A stretch of 64,000 nucleotides of DNA from Nitrospirota bacterium (lineage in GTDB: Bacteria; Nitrospinota_A; UBA7883; JACRGQ01): the NCBI GenBank assembly GCA_024275955.1, contig JAJRYD010000004.1, positions 1 through 64,000 of the forward strand, read 5' to 3'. Shown in pieces: positions 54,463-62,747 of the stretch. Numbering within the stretch: position 1 is the first letter of the stretch; each line of letters starts with the position of its first letter. A model generated the notes under the pieces. That model made no database searches, was not told the DNA's origin, and worked only from the letters and a program-made list of their open reading frames with translations. Made by a program: the position numbers and the translations under genes.

Positions 54463-55536
54463 ATGAGCGACAAGCAGCGATCCACATTCGACCCGTCAGA
54501 CAAGTACGCCGATATGCGGCTCCTCTACCCGTCATACCCTGTCTACCGCACCCACGCGGTACTCGCGCTGGTGTTCAAAGGCTTCGCTCTTGCGTCGGCT
54601 TTTGCTGTCGCTGTCGTCATATTTTCCCAACTGCGTCTTTCCGAAGCTACACGGCTGATAGACCCTACGATTTCGATAGTCGGGTTTATTTTGGCAGTAG
54701 CGCTTTTAAGAAAAAAGCTTTTAAGCAGTATGCCGCTTAACCTTTTTTACGACCAGCAGGCAGAGCTTTTTATTTTTATAAGAAAAGATTATTTTTCGTG
54801 GAAGATGGCAACGGAAAATATTGCCGACCTTGAGCAGATAGAGATAGCGCCGGAAATAACGAAGTGGGCTGTTACGCTTTTCATAAAAGGCGGCAGAACA
54901 TACCGTCTTCCTCTGGAGAGTTCGCTTAAAAAAGCTAAGATGGCGGCGGGAAAGGTCGGCGGTGTGACCAAAGTAATTCTGGTAGAAAAAGATATTGACG
55001 GTAAAGAACTCTCACGCGAAAATGCCGGAGAGGTGGTAGAGCCGCTTTACATAAAACTGAAGAAAAGAACTGTGCCGATGCACGATGAAAAGCTGAAAAT
55101 AGATAGAGAAAAGATAGACGGCGGTATGAAGTGGGGCATACCTTTGCCGAACTCTATACTAGCTATTATCGTCGCGCTGGCGCTTGTTAATATAGTTGTG
55201 GGGATTGCTGTTATGTCGTTTCTTGACGAAAGCTATTCCCTGCTCGCCGGCATTCCGTTTTTTGTTATTACCGCTATGCTCCTTGTTCTTTCGGCTAGTT
55301 TAAAAACTATAAAGCGGCCGCTGACACTCACGATGAAAGGGATAACGCACAGAGGTGTAACGATACCGCTTGAAAAACTGGAAGAGGTATACGCAAAGCC
55401 GGGGTTTTTCTATAGGCTTGAGTTTATCTCGCCGGAAGAAAGCGTCTCCCTGCTATGCAATGAGAGGCAGGGGAAATGGCTAAAGCAGGATGTAGAGTTC
55501 GCTCTGTGGGAGAGAAGAGGAAATATAGGGGAGTAG
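54463..55536 (+). CDS. Hypothetical membrane protein with PH-like regions
   Basis: A 357-residue protein with four membrane helices in two pairs (about residues 35-85 and 225-285). Each pair is followed by a beta-rich cytoplasmic segment that looks like a bacterial PH-type domain (FIKGGRTYRLPLESS, TMKGITHRGVTIPLEKLEE). No named family is recognised. It follows the dCTP deaminase-like gene by 4 bp and is probably co-transcribed. Confidence 0.7.
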   Translation: MSDKQRSTFDPSDKYADMRLLYPSYPVYRTHAVLALVFKGFALASAFAVAVVIFSQLRLSEATRLIDPTISIVGFILAVALLRKKLLSSMPLNLFYDQQAELFIFIRKDYFSWKMATENIADLEQIEIAPEITKWAVTLFIKGGRTYRLPLESSLKKAKMAAGKVGGVTKVILVEKDIDGKELSRENAGEVVEPLYIKLKKRTVPMHDEKLKIDREKIDGGMKWGIPLPNSILAIIVALALVNIVVGIAVMSFLDESYSLLAGIPFFVITAMLLVLSASLKTIKRPLTLTMKGITHRGVTIPLEKLEEVYAKPGFFYRLEFISPEESVSLLCNERQGKWLKQDVEFALWERRGNIGE

Positions 55537-55759
55537 CACTCCCCCCGCCTACACAGGCTACGTCATATAACCTTTTAGCAACAGCCATGTTACGCAGATG
55601 CTCGCGTCACTTTGCAACTCTGGGCTCGTTTATAAAAATCGTCATGGGAAGTATTCTTTTGCTGTTCCCTTAATGGGAAAATTCATTTTGAGACAAATTT
55701 CTTCGGAAGAATAAATCAAAAAAAGATGACAAAAAAACAGCTAGGCTACCTGTCTCCCC

Positions 55760-56404
55760 TTAAACCTTCTCCACTATAAATGCTGGTGGATGATCTTCCA
55801 GCAGTATTTTTCTGTTTTTGCCTTGCCAATATTTATAAAATTTTTCTCTCTCTTCCGGCGTGGCAGATCCCATTATCGTCTGCGGCATATAGCTACTGCA
55901 TTCTTTTTCCTCGTCTGTCATCGGTATTACGCTTGGGTTCGCATAAACGGTAACGGCATCGCCTGTGTCGGACCGCTTGAATACCGCCATGATCCCTGGC
56001 CTGTCGCCTTCGAGATTCTGGTCGTAGACGAATCTATCTGCGCGGGAGTATTTACCGCCAAGCCCGTGAAAGCCGGTCTCGATGGCGGCGCCTGTGAGGA
56101 ACTGTATCACCTGCCCTATAGGGCCGTTCGCGCCGTCCTCTCTGTCTCCTGAGTATCTCACCTCTATATCGCCCCTTACCGGCAGTTCGTCCCCCGGGTA
56201 AAGCGCCTTTAGGGCAACCTTTGTCATCTGAAAAGCGGAAGATACAGAGGCGCAGGCATGACCCGCCAGCTTTACGCAGTCTTCGTAGGCGTAGTATATA
56301 GGCTCTCCGTCGTCGGTAGCTCCCAGCACCGAAGCGAGCGGATCCTGCATAGCTATCGGTTCAACATCAAGATAGAAATCTTGTTTCCATTTTGTTTTTG
56401 TCAT
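55760..56404 (-). CDS. FmdE-like protein
   Basis: A 214-residue cytoplasmic protein whose first two thirds resemble the FmdE family (AGHACASVSSAFQMTKVALK followed by DIEVRYSGDREDG), with the His-Cys pair placed as in the family's metal-binding motif. The C-terminal part is specific. Family members are linked to molybdenum/tungsten formylmethanofuran dehydrogenase regions or are of unknown role. Start ATG 56404 immediately follows the ScdA_N gene's stop, so they form an operon. Confidence 0.72.
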   Translation of the reverse strand: MTKTKWKQDFYLDVEPIAMQDPLASVLGATDDGEPIYYAYEDCVKLAGHACASVSSAFQMTKVALKALYPGDELPVRGDIEVRYSGDREDGANGPIGQVIQFLTGAAIETGFHGLGGKYSRADRFVYDQNLEGDRPGIMAVFKRSDTGDAVTVYANPSVIPMTDEEKECSSYMPQTIMGSATPEEREKFYKYWQGKNRKILLEDHPPAFIVEKV

Positions 56405-56602
56405 TCAGCTCTCCTTTGCCGCCATTTTGTTGAGGTCTTCCATTACTTTATTTATATCGGCACCGCCTACCGCCGTCGTAGTCGCGATACTCTCGCCGCC
56501 GCCGCAACAGGAATCGACCTTGTGCTTGGCAAAAACTTTTACGCTCTCGGGGTATTTTTTAATTACCTCGTTTATCACCATCTCTTTTTTTATAACTGCC
56601 AT
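56405..56602 (-). CDS. ScdA_N (DUF542)-type small protein
   Basis: A 65-residue protein matching the N-terminal domain of ScdA/YtfE iron-sulphur repair proteins: VINEVIKKYPESVKVFAKH followed by the Cys pair in DSCCGGGES. The di-iron hemerythrin part of full-length ScdA is missing, as in stand-alone members. ATG 56602 follows GGAGGAGGG. It is coupled to the FmdE-like gene and may sense NO, redox or metal status. Confidence 0.85.
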   Translation of the reverse strand: MAVIKKEMVINEVIKKYPESVKVFAKHKVDSCCGGGESIATTTAVGGADINKVMEDLNKMAAKES

Positions 56603-57099
56603 AATCCCTCCTCCAAAAAACAATGCTGTATTATACCGTGCGGAAGGCAGAGCTGGATATGACTTTCATCATCCTCTCCCTTTGTTAGCTTCGCCGCCTT
56701 TAGCTTCGCTTGCAGAAACTCATTCTAATTGAGAAGCTAATGTAGCTTATTTTGGCACCCGCGCGCGTTCCGCCCCTCTTTTGAGTTTTAATCGAAGGCT
56801 TGGGAAAGCTCATATTGATTGAAAAAGGAAATGTCCGCTTTGCAGGTTTGCTTCTCGCAAGCAATATGCGAACTTTCTGGAACTTCATAGAATTTTTGCC
56901 AAACGGATATACCAGCCGCTAAAGATTTTCACCGCAAAGAGCGCGGAGAGCAGAGGGGATGAGAACAAATGCCCCGCCGAAGACGGCAGTTGCGCTATGC
57001 AGTTATGCTACTGGAAGCTCTGGAAAAAAGATTTCTACCACTTGTGAGAACCGGCTCCACGCTGTTGCGCGGCAACTGCCGCCAGCAGGCGTTGCCTGC
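56603..57099. other. Spacer with dispersed motifs
   Basis: About 500 bp without a gene. It contains the reverse of the CTCTGCGG motif (CACCGCAAAGAGCGCGGAGAG, about 56930-56949, two bases beyond in each family member) and, near 57003, the TATGCTACTGGAAG segment seen also near 32848. GC-rich inverted pieces (GCCAGCAGGCG, GCCTGCTTAGTAGGC) precede the AMIN/TPR gene stop. Confidence 0.5.
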
Positions 57100-59541
57100 T
57101 TAGTAGGCGAAGAGCTCTTTGTTTTTTATTTTCCAGTTGATATTTCCTATAGAGGCATCGGCCACTTTGCCGTATATAGAGGCGGAATCGGTCTCCACTA
57201 TTCCTTTTAACGAGATTATAGCTTTTTCATCTTCGCTAAGTTTCGCTTCGCTATCGCTCTTTATATAGCGCGCCCATGAATTTTGCAGGTTTTTACCGTA
57301 AAGGTTCACCGCTCCGTCGGCAAAAAGTTTGGCACTCTCGTAATCTCCGGCTAGGTATGCTGTTTCTATAAGCTGGTAGTGGCTTTCCACAAAGTGCCTC
57401 GGCTCACCTTTGCCGACCGTGGGGCGGTAATAATCTATCGCCTTTTGAAAATAGATAGTCGCCTCACTGTATTCCTTCATCTCCTTTTGCATAACGCCAA
57501 GATAGTAGGCGGAACGAGAGTTCTCCTTATGTTTATCATCTAGCGAAATAGCATACCTCATTGAGCCTACAGCTTTTTCAAACTGCTTTTGCGAATAGTA
57601 TACATTCCCCAAAAGATGCACCGCGTCAGCGGCGTGAGAGGAATTTTTGAACCTGCCGACAAACTTTTTTAATTCGTTCTCGGCATCTTCCCACCTGCGC
57701 ATTGAGGCGAAAGACCTGCCGATACTAAAAGCTATTCTCTCTTTAAAGACCCCCTGCCTATCGAGCCTGAACGCAGTCTGGTACTTTTCCACGGCGCGCT
57801 TAAAAAGCCCTGTTTCAAAATAGGCATCGCCCACTTTTATCATTATCTCAGGGTTCCTAACGTCGGATAGAAACGGATCGAAGTTCTCATAATAGGTAGC
57901 CAGCACCCTGTAATATCCATGCTGGCCGTGATAGTTTCTAATAAGCTGGAAAAAGTTATCCCTTACCAGTTTTGCCGTGTTTTCTGAAAAGCGGGAATCA
58001 GGAAACTTAACCATCATCTCTTTTAACGTAACTATAGATTTTACGAATCTTTTTTGCGTAAAGAGATACTTCGCCTTTTGAAAAATAGCGGCATGGGCCT
58101 CTTTACTGCCTGCGTGGGTTCTCGCAATCTCGTTATACGTTTCCAGCGGGCTGAAATAGTCGGGATAGTCTATTACCCCTGCCTCTTCTCTGTTTATAAA
58201 CTTTGTTCTGGCATGACCGAGCGCCGCAAGCCTTAAGCGTGACTCCACGCCTTCTGGATCGTCTGGCGATTGTCTAGCCTGTATGCCTAGAAGTTTTATC
58301 GCCGCCTTTGGTTTGTTATCTATAAGCAATATCCTAGCTACCCTGTTAAGCGCGCTCTTACCCTGATCCGCACCGGGGAAAAGGTTCATCAGCTCTATAT
58401 AAAGCTTTTGCGCTTTGCCGTACATCTTTAGCTGGAAATATGTGTCGGCAAAGTAGTCCATCGTGTCTGGGTTGCTCTTGATATATGAAGGCCATTTCCT
58501 GTTTGAATCTTGGAAAATCGTCAGCGCTTTTTCATATCGCTTTTTGAAATAGAATGCCTCGGCAATTTTGAACCTAGCCTCCCTAACCTCTTTTGCCGCG
58601 GGGTAGAGTACTAGTATCTTTTCCAGCTCGTTATATGCTTTGTTGTATTCCTTCTTCTTTAGATATATATCGGCTTTGCCGCTTAACGCGGAAAGAACGA
58701 ACTTTCCGTCTTTATCGCCCTTTATAACGCTGTGATATATCGCCGCCGCCTCTACAAAATGGTTCTGGTCTAAAAACATATCGGCTATTCTCAACCGTCC
58801 CCTGTTTCTGTAGGGGGATAGAGGGTAGGTAAAGCCTGCTATGCGAAAGGCACTTATAGCCTCGTTGTATGTGGTATTGTCTTTCTTGGCTATTCTGTAG
58901 AGTGCCTCGGCACGGGTGTACATCGCCTTTTCGTGGTAGATACTGCTTGGGTACGATTTAAGAAATTTACCGAAAAGCTTCACAGCATCGTCAAATTTAT
59001 TTTTATGAAAATCGTGCATCGCTTTGACATAAAATTCTCGGCCTGCGCTTTTTTGTGTCTTGGCCATTTTCTTTAAGGCCTTATCTTCCTCTTTCTTCCT
59101 CGCAAGCTTTTGCTCGGGGCTTTCCGGGTCGAGCTTTAACGCCATCAGCTTATTTCGGCTTTTGAGCCTGAGCGTAAGCCTTTTCCCGTCTCTGGAAAGG
59201 GAGTGGTAGACCGATGTTTTAATACTCTTGAGGTATACCTCCACAGCGGCGCTAGACCCAGACATAGAACGAAGATTTATTATTCTCACCCGTCTGTCGT
59301 TTAAAGTCTCGGTTACAATATTGCGCCCTATATTGCTCTGGGGAAAAATAACCTTTATCATCTTCTTTTCGACATTCGGCTCGACGGAATAGGTCGCTGG
59401 ATGGGTGAAATCTATAACTACCGTTGAATACTCGTCGCCCTTTAGGAGTGATATGGAAGATATCGTGTTAAAAGCGGTATCGGCCGACTTCACCAGCATC
59501 CCGACAAGGAACGCAACGATTAAAAATTTTACTTTTTTCAT
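57100..59541 (-). CDS. AMIN-domain TPR envelope protein
   Basis: An 813-residue exported protein. The N-terminal signal peptide (VKFLIVAFLVGMLVK) is followed by an AMIN-like beta domain (VVIDFTHPATYSVEP to about 110), a charged linker and then about 600 residues of TPR repeats (for example AVKLFGKFLKSYPSS, AFRLDRQGVFKERI, YYLGVMQKEMKEYSEA). AMIN domains usually bind peptidoglycan and localise proteins in the periplasm, so it may scaffold an envelope complex. ATG 59541 is chosen because it gives the signal peptide. Confidence 0.85.
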   Translation of the reverse strand: MKKVKFLIVAFLVGMLVKSADTAFNTISSISLLKGDEYSTVVIDFTHPATYSVEPNVEKKMIKVIFPQSNIGRNIVTETLNDRRVRIINLRSMSGSSAAVEVYLKSIKTSVYHSLSRDGKRLTLRLKSRNKLMALKLDPESPEQKLARKKEEDKALKKMAKTQKSAGREFYVKAMHDFHKNKFDDAVKLFGKFLKSYPSSIYHEKAMYTRAEALYRIAKKDNTTYNEAISAFRIAGFTYPLSPYRNRGRLRIADMFLDQNHFVEAAAIYHSVIKGDKDGKFVLSALSGKADIYLKKKEYNKAYNELEKILVLYPAAKEVREARFKIAEAFYFKKRYEKALTIFQDSNRKWPSYIKSNPDTMDYFADTYFQLKMYGKAQKLYIELMNLFPGADQGKSALNRVARILLIDNKPKAAIKLLGIQARQSPDDPEGVESRLRLAALGHARTKFINREEAGVIDYPDYFSPLETYNEIARTHAGSKEAHAAIFQKAKYLFTQKRFVKSIVTLKEMMVKFPDSRFSENTAKLVRDNFFQLIRNYHGQHGYYRVLATYYENFDPFLSDVRNPEIMIKVGDAYFETGLFKRAVEKYQTAFRLDRQGVFKERIAFSIGRSFASMRRWEDAENELKKFVGRFKNSSHAADAVHLLGNVYYSQKQFEKAVGSMRYAISLDDKHKENSRSAYYLGVMQKEMKEYSEATIYFQKAIDYYRPTVGKGEPRHFVESHYQLIETAYLAGDYESAKLFADGAVNLYGKNLQNSWARYIKSDSEAKLSEDEKAIISLKGIVETDSASIYGKVADASIGNINWKIKNKELFAY

Positions 59542-59794
59542 ACTAAAATACCTTTTTATCCACCCAATGGTGGAGCAATATGTGGGCCAAACCGGCCAAC
59601 AGACCAAAACCTTACTTTTTTATACAATCTATAGGCAAGAAAAGTGCCGTTTTATGAATGAGTTGGAAACAAAGGGGAAACCTGCCAACCGTTCGCCGAG
59701 CTGTAGCTAAAATAATCGGAACCATAGCTGTGATAGTAAAAAACGCCATATTTTTGGCACTTTTTGCCGGAAAATGAGAAAAACTTTCTCTGAT
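59542..59794. other. Spacer upstream of the AMIN/TPR gene
   Basis: About 250 bp with the probable promoter of the minus-strand AMIN/TPR gene. I see no gene or clear hairpin here; it ends at MITE copy E. Confidence 0.45.
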
Positions 59795-60056
59795 GGGCCT
59801 GTTGCCGAAATGGTTTTGGAGTATTTGGAGGAAAGACTCGTCTCTTGCCTTCTTTAAGGGGCTGTTGCCGAATGAGATAAGTTTAATTTTTCTACAAATT
59901 ACCAACTCCTAAAGGCACTATTTTAAAGAAGTTAGAAAATAAACTTTTCCTTAAACTGCTCAAAAAACTCTTTTGGAAACAGTCCCTTTAAAATAGATAT
60001 TTTAGCGGTTGGTGGTTTTAAACAAAATCAAATTTATGAGATTCGGCAACAGCCCC
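59795..60056 (-). mobile_element. MITE-like element, copy E, carrying copy F inside it
   Basis: The left part (59795-59857) begins GGGCCTGTTGCCGAAAT and the right part (59992-60056) ends TCGGCAACAGCCCC. Together they are 128 bp, the family length, in reverse orientation. The junction without the insert would read CTTCTTTAAAATAG, which matches the family consensus exactly. Confidence 0.85.
59853..59991 (+). mobile_element. MITE-like element, copy F, with target duplication TTTAA
   Basis: The 129-bp element occupies 59858-59986 (GGGGCTGTTGCC to GGAAACAGTCCC) in forward orientation and is nearly identical to copy B. TTTAA lies on both sides (59853-59857 and 59987-59991) and duplicates 5 bp of the older copy E. 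Confidence 0.9.
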
Positions 60057-60178
60057 ATAACCTTAAGTTAAATAACCATGTTTTTGATTACTTCTTCATT
60101 TTTCCTACGATTTTCCAAAGAGTTAAAAACCGATATTAACCTTTATCTGCAGTATAAAACAACTTTTTCAGGGGGCGA
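60057..60178. other. Short AT-rich spacer
   Basis: About 120 bp between MITE copy E and the XRE gene stop. Nothing recognised. Confidence 0.4.
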
Positions 60179-60574
60179 CTATTTAGATAACTTTTGACCC
60201 TGTGATTTAGGCTGGTAAACCTGAAGGACCGATTTGGCCGCCGCTTTTCCAGTTTTATCGGCATCACGGTAGAGGTTTATCAGCTCTATCTCATCCTTTG
60301 AAAGCATACCTATACCATAGCCCGCGCCGCCGCTTTCTGCTACATTGCCATTTCCTTGCGGCTCTTTTCCTGTAAGCAGATAGTCTGAACTGATACCGTA
60401 ATAACCTGCGGCCCAGAAGATAAATTCTGCTGTCGGCCTTGCCTTGCCAGCCTCGAACCTCTGGATTACCTGTTGTCTGGAACCAAACTCTTTCGCCGCC
60501 TCACGCTGGGTAATACCGGCATTTTTCCGAACCTTTTTCAGCCGTTCGCCGATACCTTCGAGACTATATTCCAC
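60179..60574 (-). CDS. XRE-family regulator of the phage-repressor type
   Basis: A 131-residue regulator. The helix-turn-helix is in residues about 8-65 (GERLKKVRKNAGITQREAAK, QQVIQRFEAGKARPTAEFIF), with a divergent C-terminal part. It faces the CI-like gene at 60772 across a spacer with clustered ACACC/GGTGT sites. Such divergent pairs are typical of lysogeny control, but no other phage gene is in the window. Start GTG 60574. Confidence 0.85.
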   Translation of the reverse strand: MEYSLEGIGERLKKVRKNAGITQREAAKEFGSRQQVIQRFEAGKARPTAEFIFWAAGYYGISSDYLLTGKEPQGNGNVAESGGAGYGIGMLSKDEIELINLYRDADKTGKAAAKSVLQVYQPKSQGQKLSK

Positions 60575-60631
60575 ACCGGCAATTTTACACCATTTCGGTG
60601 TTTTATGCTGGACATTACATCGCTGAGGTGT
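60573..60631. promoter_or_regulatory. Cluster of ACACC/GGTGT operator-like half-sites
   Basis: ACACC at 60573-60577 and 60587-60591, GGTGT at 60597-60601 and 60627-60631. The middle pair forms a 15-bp inverted repeat ACACCatttcGGTGT. Sited between divergent XRE and CI-like genes; likely binding sites for one or both. Confidence 0.55.
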
Positions 60632-60771
60632 ATTATATTACCTATGGTAGTAAATACTTTACTTGACAGCTCTCTCGCTTCAAAAGCGGCTTTACCGCTT
60701 AGCTTTGCCGGAAGCCTCTTTCCGCAGTCTTTCTCAGCCTCTTTGCCAGCAGAACCATTAAAGAGTGTAAA

Positions 60772-61179
60772 ATGAGCAACACAAACAAGCAGACATTCAA
60801 AAACCGGCTAGAGATCCTTATGGCAGACTGCGGAGAAAGACAGCCTTATGCCTGGGCCAAAAAAATGGGCATAAAAGTAGGCCTTTTTTCCTACTACTGG
60901 AATAAAGGCAATGTACCGACCTTCGAAACGCTTATGAAGATCCAGAGCTATACAGGTTGCTCGCTCGACTGGCTTCTTATGGGACAAAAAGTGGCGGCAA
61001 ACGAGCGTTTCTCCTACCTCAATTTCGAGAAAAGCGAGAAAGATACCGGCAAGAATGAGATGGCACTGCTAAAAAACTACCACATGCTAAAAGCGATTCA
61101 TCAAAAACCTGAGAAGTTCAAAAAAGTGGAAGCGATAGGAGAAATCTTAAAAGCTTTCTCTTTAAAAGAGGGAAGCTGA
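60772..61179 (+). CDS. CI-like helix-turn-helix protein
   Basis: A 135-residue protein whose N-terminal 65 residues look like a phage CI-type HTH (FKNRLEILMADCG, WAKKMGIKVGLFSYYWN, LMKIQSYTGCSLDWLLMG). The C-terminal part is helical and unrecognised; no peptidase domain for self-cleavage is seen. Divergent from the XRE gene at 60574 and probably part of the same switch. Confidence 0.75.
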   Translation: MSNTNKQTFKNRLEILMADCGERQPYAWAKKMGIKVGLFSYYWNKGNVPTFETLMKIQSYTGCSLDWLLMGQKVAANERFSYLNFEKSEKDTGKNEMALLKNYHMLKAIHQKPEKFKKVEAIGEILKAFSLKEGS

Positions 61180-61202
61180 CAGTCAAATTTTTATGATAAT
61201 TA

Positions 61203-61424
61203 TTATACTCTTTTTCGGTAGACGATAAGACCGTGGCTCAAATCATAAGGGGATAGGCCTACCGTGACCGTATCCCCCAGAATAATTCTAATTTTAAAAC
61301 GCTTCATACGGCCCGAAAGTTTGGCCGTGACGGCAACCCCGTTATCAAGATCTATCTTATAGGTTCCGCCTCCGGTAGCCTCGACAACCTTACCTTCAAT
61401 CCTTATTAAATCGTCTTTTGACAA
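61203..61424 (-). CDS. infA: Translation initiation factor IF-1
   Basis: A 73-residue OB-fold protein (IRIEGKVVEATGGGTYKID, GDTVTVGLSPYDLSHGLI). It blocks the ribosomal A site during initiation. Start is TTG 61424, with GGAG upstream. The family usually begins with a hydrophobic-to-acidic N-terminus as here. It lies downstream of the RRM gene. Confidence 0.93.
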   Translation of the reverse strand: MSKDDLIRIEGKVVEATGGGTYKIDLDNGVAVTAKLSGRMKRFKIRIILGDTVTVGLSPYDLSHGLIVYRKRV

Positions 61425-61475
61425 TTATCATCTCCGCTTGAAACGTTAATAAAATCTTAACCTGTAAAAAACAGC

Positions 61476-61736
61476 TTAGCCGCGATCCGGCTTTGGTTTT
61501 GCTTCTGCTACGGTAATGTTGCGTCCGTCTCTTTCAGCACCGTTCAATTTTTCGATAGCATCGCTAGCTTCGTCGTCGTTGCCCATCTCTACAAAACCAA
61601 ACCCTTTGCTTCTGCCGGAAGAGCGGTCTTTTATAACTCTGGCAGACTGAACAGTGCCGCACTCTGTGAAAATCTCCTCAAGGCCGACGTCGTCCATTGA
61701 AAAAGAAAGATTACCTACAAACAATTTATTACCCAT
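61476..61736 (-). CDS. Single-RRM RNA-binding protein
   Basis: An 86-residue single RNA-recognition motif. RNP2 is KLFVGNLSF and RNP1 is RSKGFGFVEM, both complete, followed by a short tail. Bacterial RRM proteins of this type are often cold-inducible RNA chaperones. It has AGGAGG before ATG 61736 and a structured leader. Probably transcribed from the promoter at 61826-61855. Confidence 0.95.
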   Translation of the reverse strand: MGNKLFVGNLSFSMDDVGLEEIFTECGTVQSARVIKDRSSGRSKGFGFVEMGNDDEASDAIEKLNGAERDGRNITVAEAKPKPDRG

Positions 61737-61750
61737 TATTACCTCCTAAG

Positions 61751-61855
61751 GCGTGGGGCCGCTGGACAAGAACCTGGGCACCACGCACCGGGACTCTGAC
61801 GCGACTATCTAAAAAATAAGGATGGATTGTAGCACAAGGCTTCCTGACTGTGTAA
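61751..61855 (-). promoter_or_regulatory. Promoter and structured 5' leader of the RRM gene
   Basis: On the minus strand a -35 TTACAC (61850-61855) and -10 TACAAT (61826-61831) are 18 bp apart. The leader of about 85 nt has the stem CCACGC/GCGTGG (61751-61786) closing a few nt before the ribosome-binding site, so it could control access of ribosomes. Confidence 0.55.
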
Positions 61856-61970
61856 ATTTTATTCGGCTTTACCATAGATTTAAGCAACTGAAAATTTTCA
61901 CTTTAACTTATGGCTCGCAATAGCCCCAAAATGGAGAGCCTGCGCCTCTTTTTTTAGTCTCTTTAGCTAT

Positions 61971-62483
61971 TTAGTGGCTATTGTTATGGCCGCCGGTTTT
62001 TTTATCAAAATTGGGGAACCTCACTTTGGCATATTTTGAATGACAGCGCACGCAACTGTCGGAAAGCTTATAAAAATAAAATGTTACCAACTCAGCATGC
62101 CGTTTATCGGCAACCTTGGCAAGCATGCCGGCCGCCTTGTGGAACTCGCCGTCGATATCCTTGAACAGCTCTGGCAGTTTGCTCCCCAGCTCCTCTTTTT
62201 GGCTTTTGGAAAGCTGTTTTTTAATGATAAAGCTTTCCTCTATATTCCTTGCGATTGAGGCTATTTTCTCCCAGTTGCCGGAAGCTATTTCGCGCACAAG
62301 CCTAGACATGCTTTTTTCGATTAAAGCCATCTCTTCTTGCAGTAAAGCTTTAAGACCGCCGTAAAGCTTTATGTCTCCAGATGCCTTCGGCTCATGCCTC
62401 GGGCTATGTTCGCCCGCGAAAGATATGGTAAAAAAGTGCAAAGAAGCGATTACCGCAATCGTTACCGCTGATAGATGTTTCAT
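61971..62483 (-). CDS. Cytochrome c'-like mono-haem protein
   Basis: A 170-residue periplasmic protein with a signal peptide (SAVTIAVIASLHFFTISFA-GE). The mature part is helical with one haem-binding motif CVRCH near the C-terminus, as in cytochrome c'/c556-type four-helix bundles. ATG 62483 is preferred to an upstream start. It may transfer electrons or bind NO. No partner is adjacent. Confidence 0.85.
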   Translation of the reverse strand: MKHLSAVTIAVIASLHFFTISFAGEHSPRHEPKASGDIKLYGGLKALLQEEMALIEKSMSRLVREIASGNWEKIASIARNIEESFIIKKQLSKSQKEELGSKLPELFKDIDGEFHKAAGMLAKVADKRHAELVTFYFYKLSDSCVRCHSKYAKVRFPNFDKKTGGHNNSH

Positions 62484-62658
62484 ATTGTTGCCCCATCCTC
62501 TCAAGTTGCTAAAAAAAACAGACCACATATTAATCTGTCATGAATAAGAAAGGGGAGTCTACCAATTTGCCATAACTCCATCAAATATTTTTCAAACTTT
62601 AAAAAAAGATGCTCCTCCCCTGCTTAGGCGGCGGCCAAACAACCTTTAAAAAGCTGAT

Positions 62659-62688
62659 TTGCGAATTTCCGCTGAATAGGGATATACT
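62659..62688 (+). promoter_or_regulatory. Promoter of ahcY
   Basis: A -35 TTGCGA (62659-62664) and -10 TATACT (62683-62688) are 18 bp apart, about 60 bp before the ahcY start. No SAH riboswitch was recognised in this leader. Confidence 0.6.
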
Positions 62689-62747
62689 GATTAATTATCA
62701 AAAATTTAGGTTATATAAAGCCGTATCTGATATTTAAAGGAGTTTAT

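Noticed and set aside
62560-62747. SAH riboswitch before ahcY
   Set aside because: The characteristic conserved sequence blocks are not visible in the leader.
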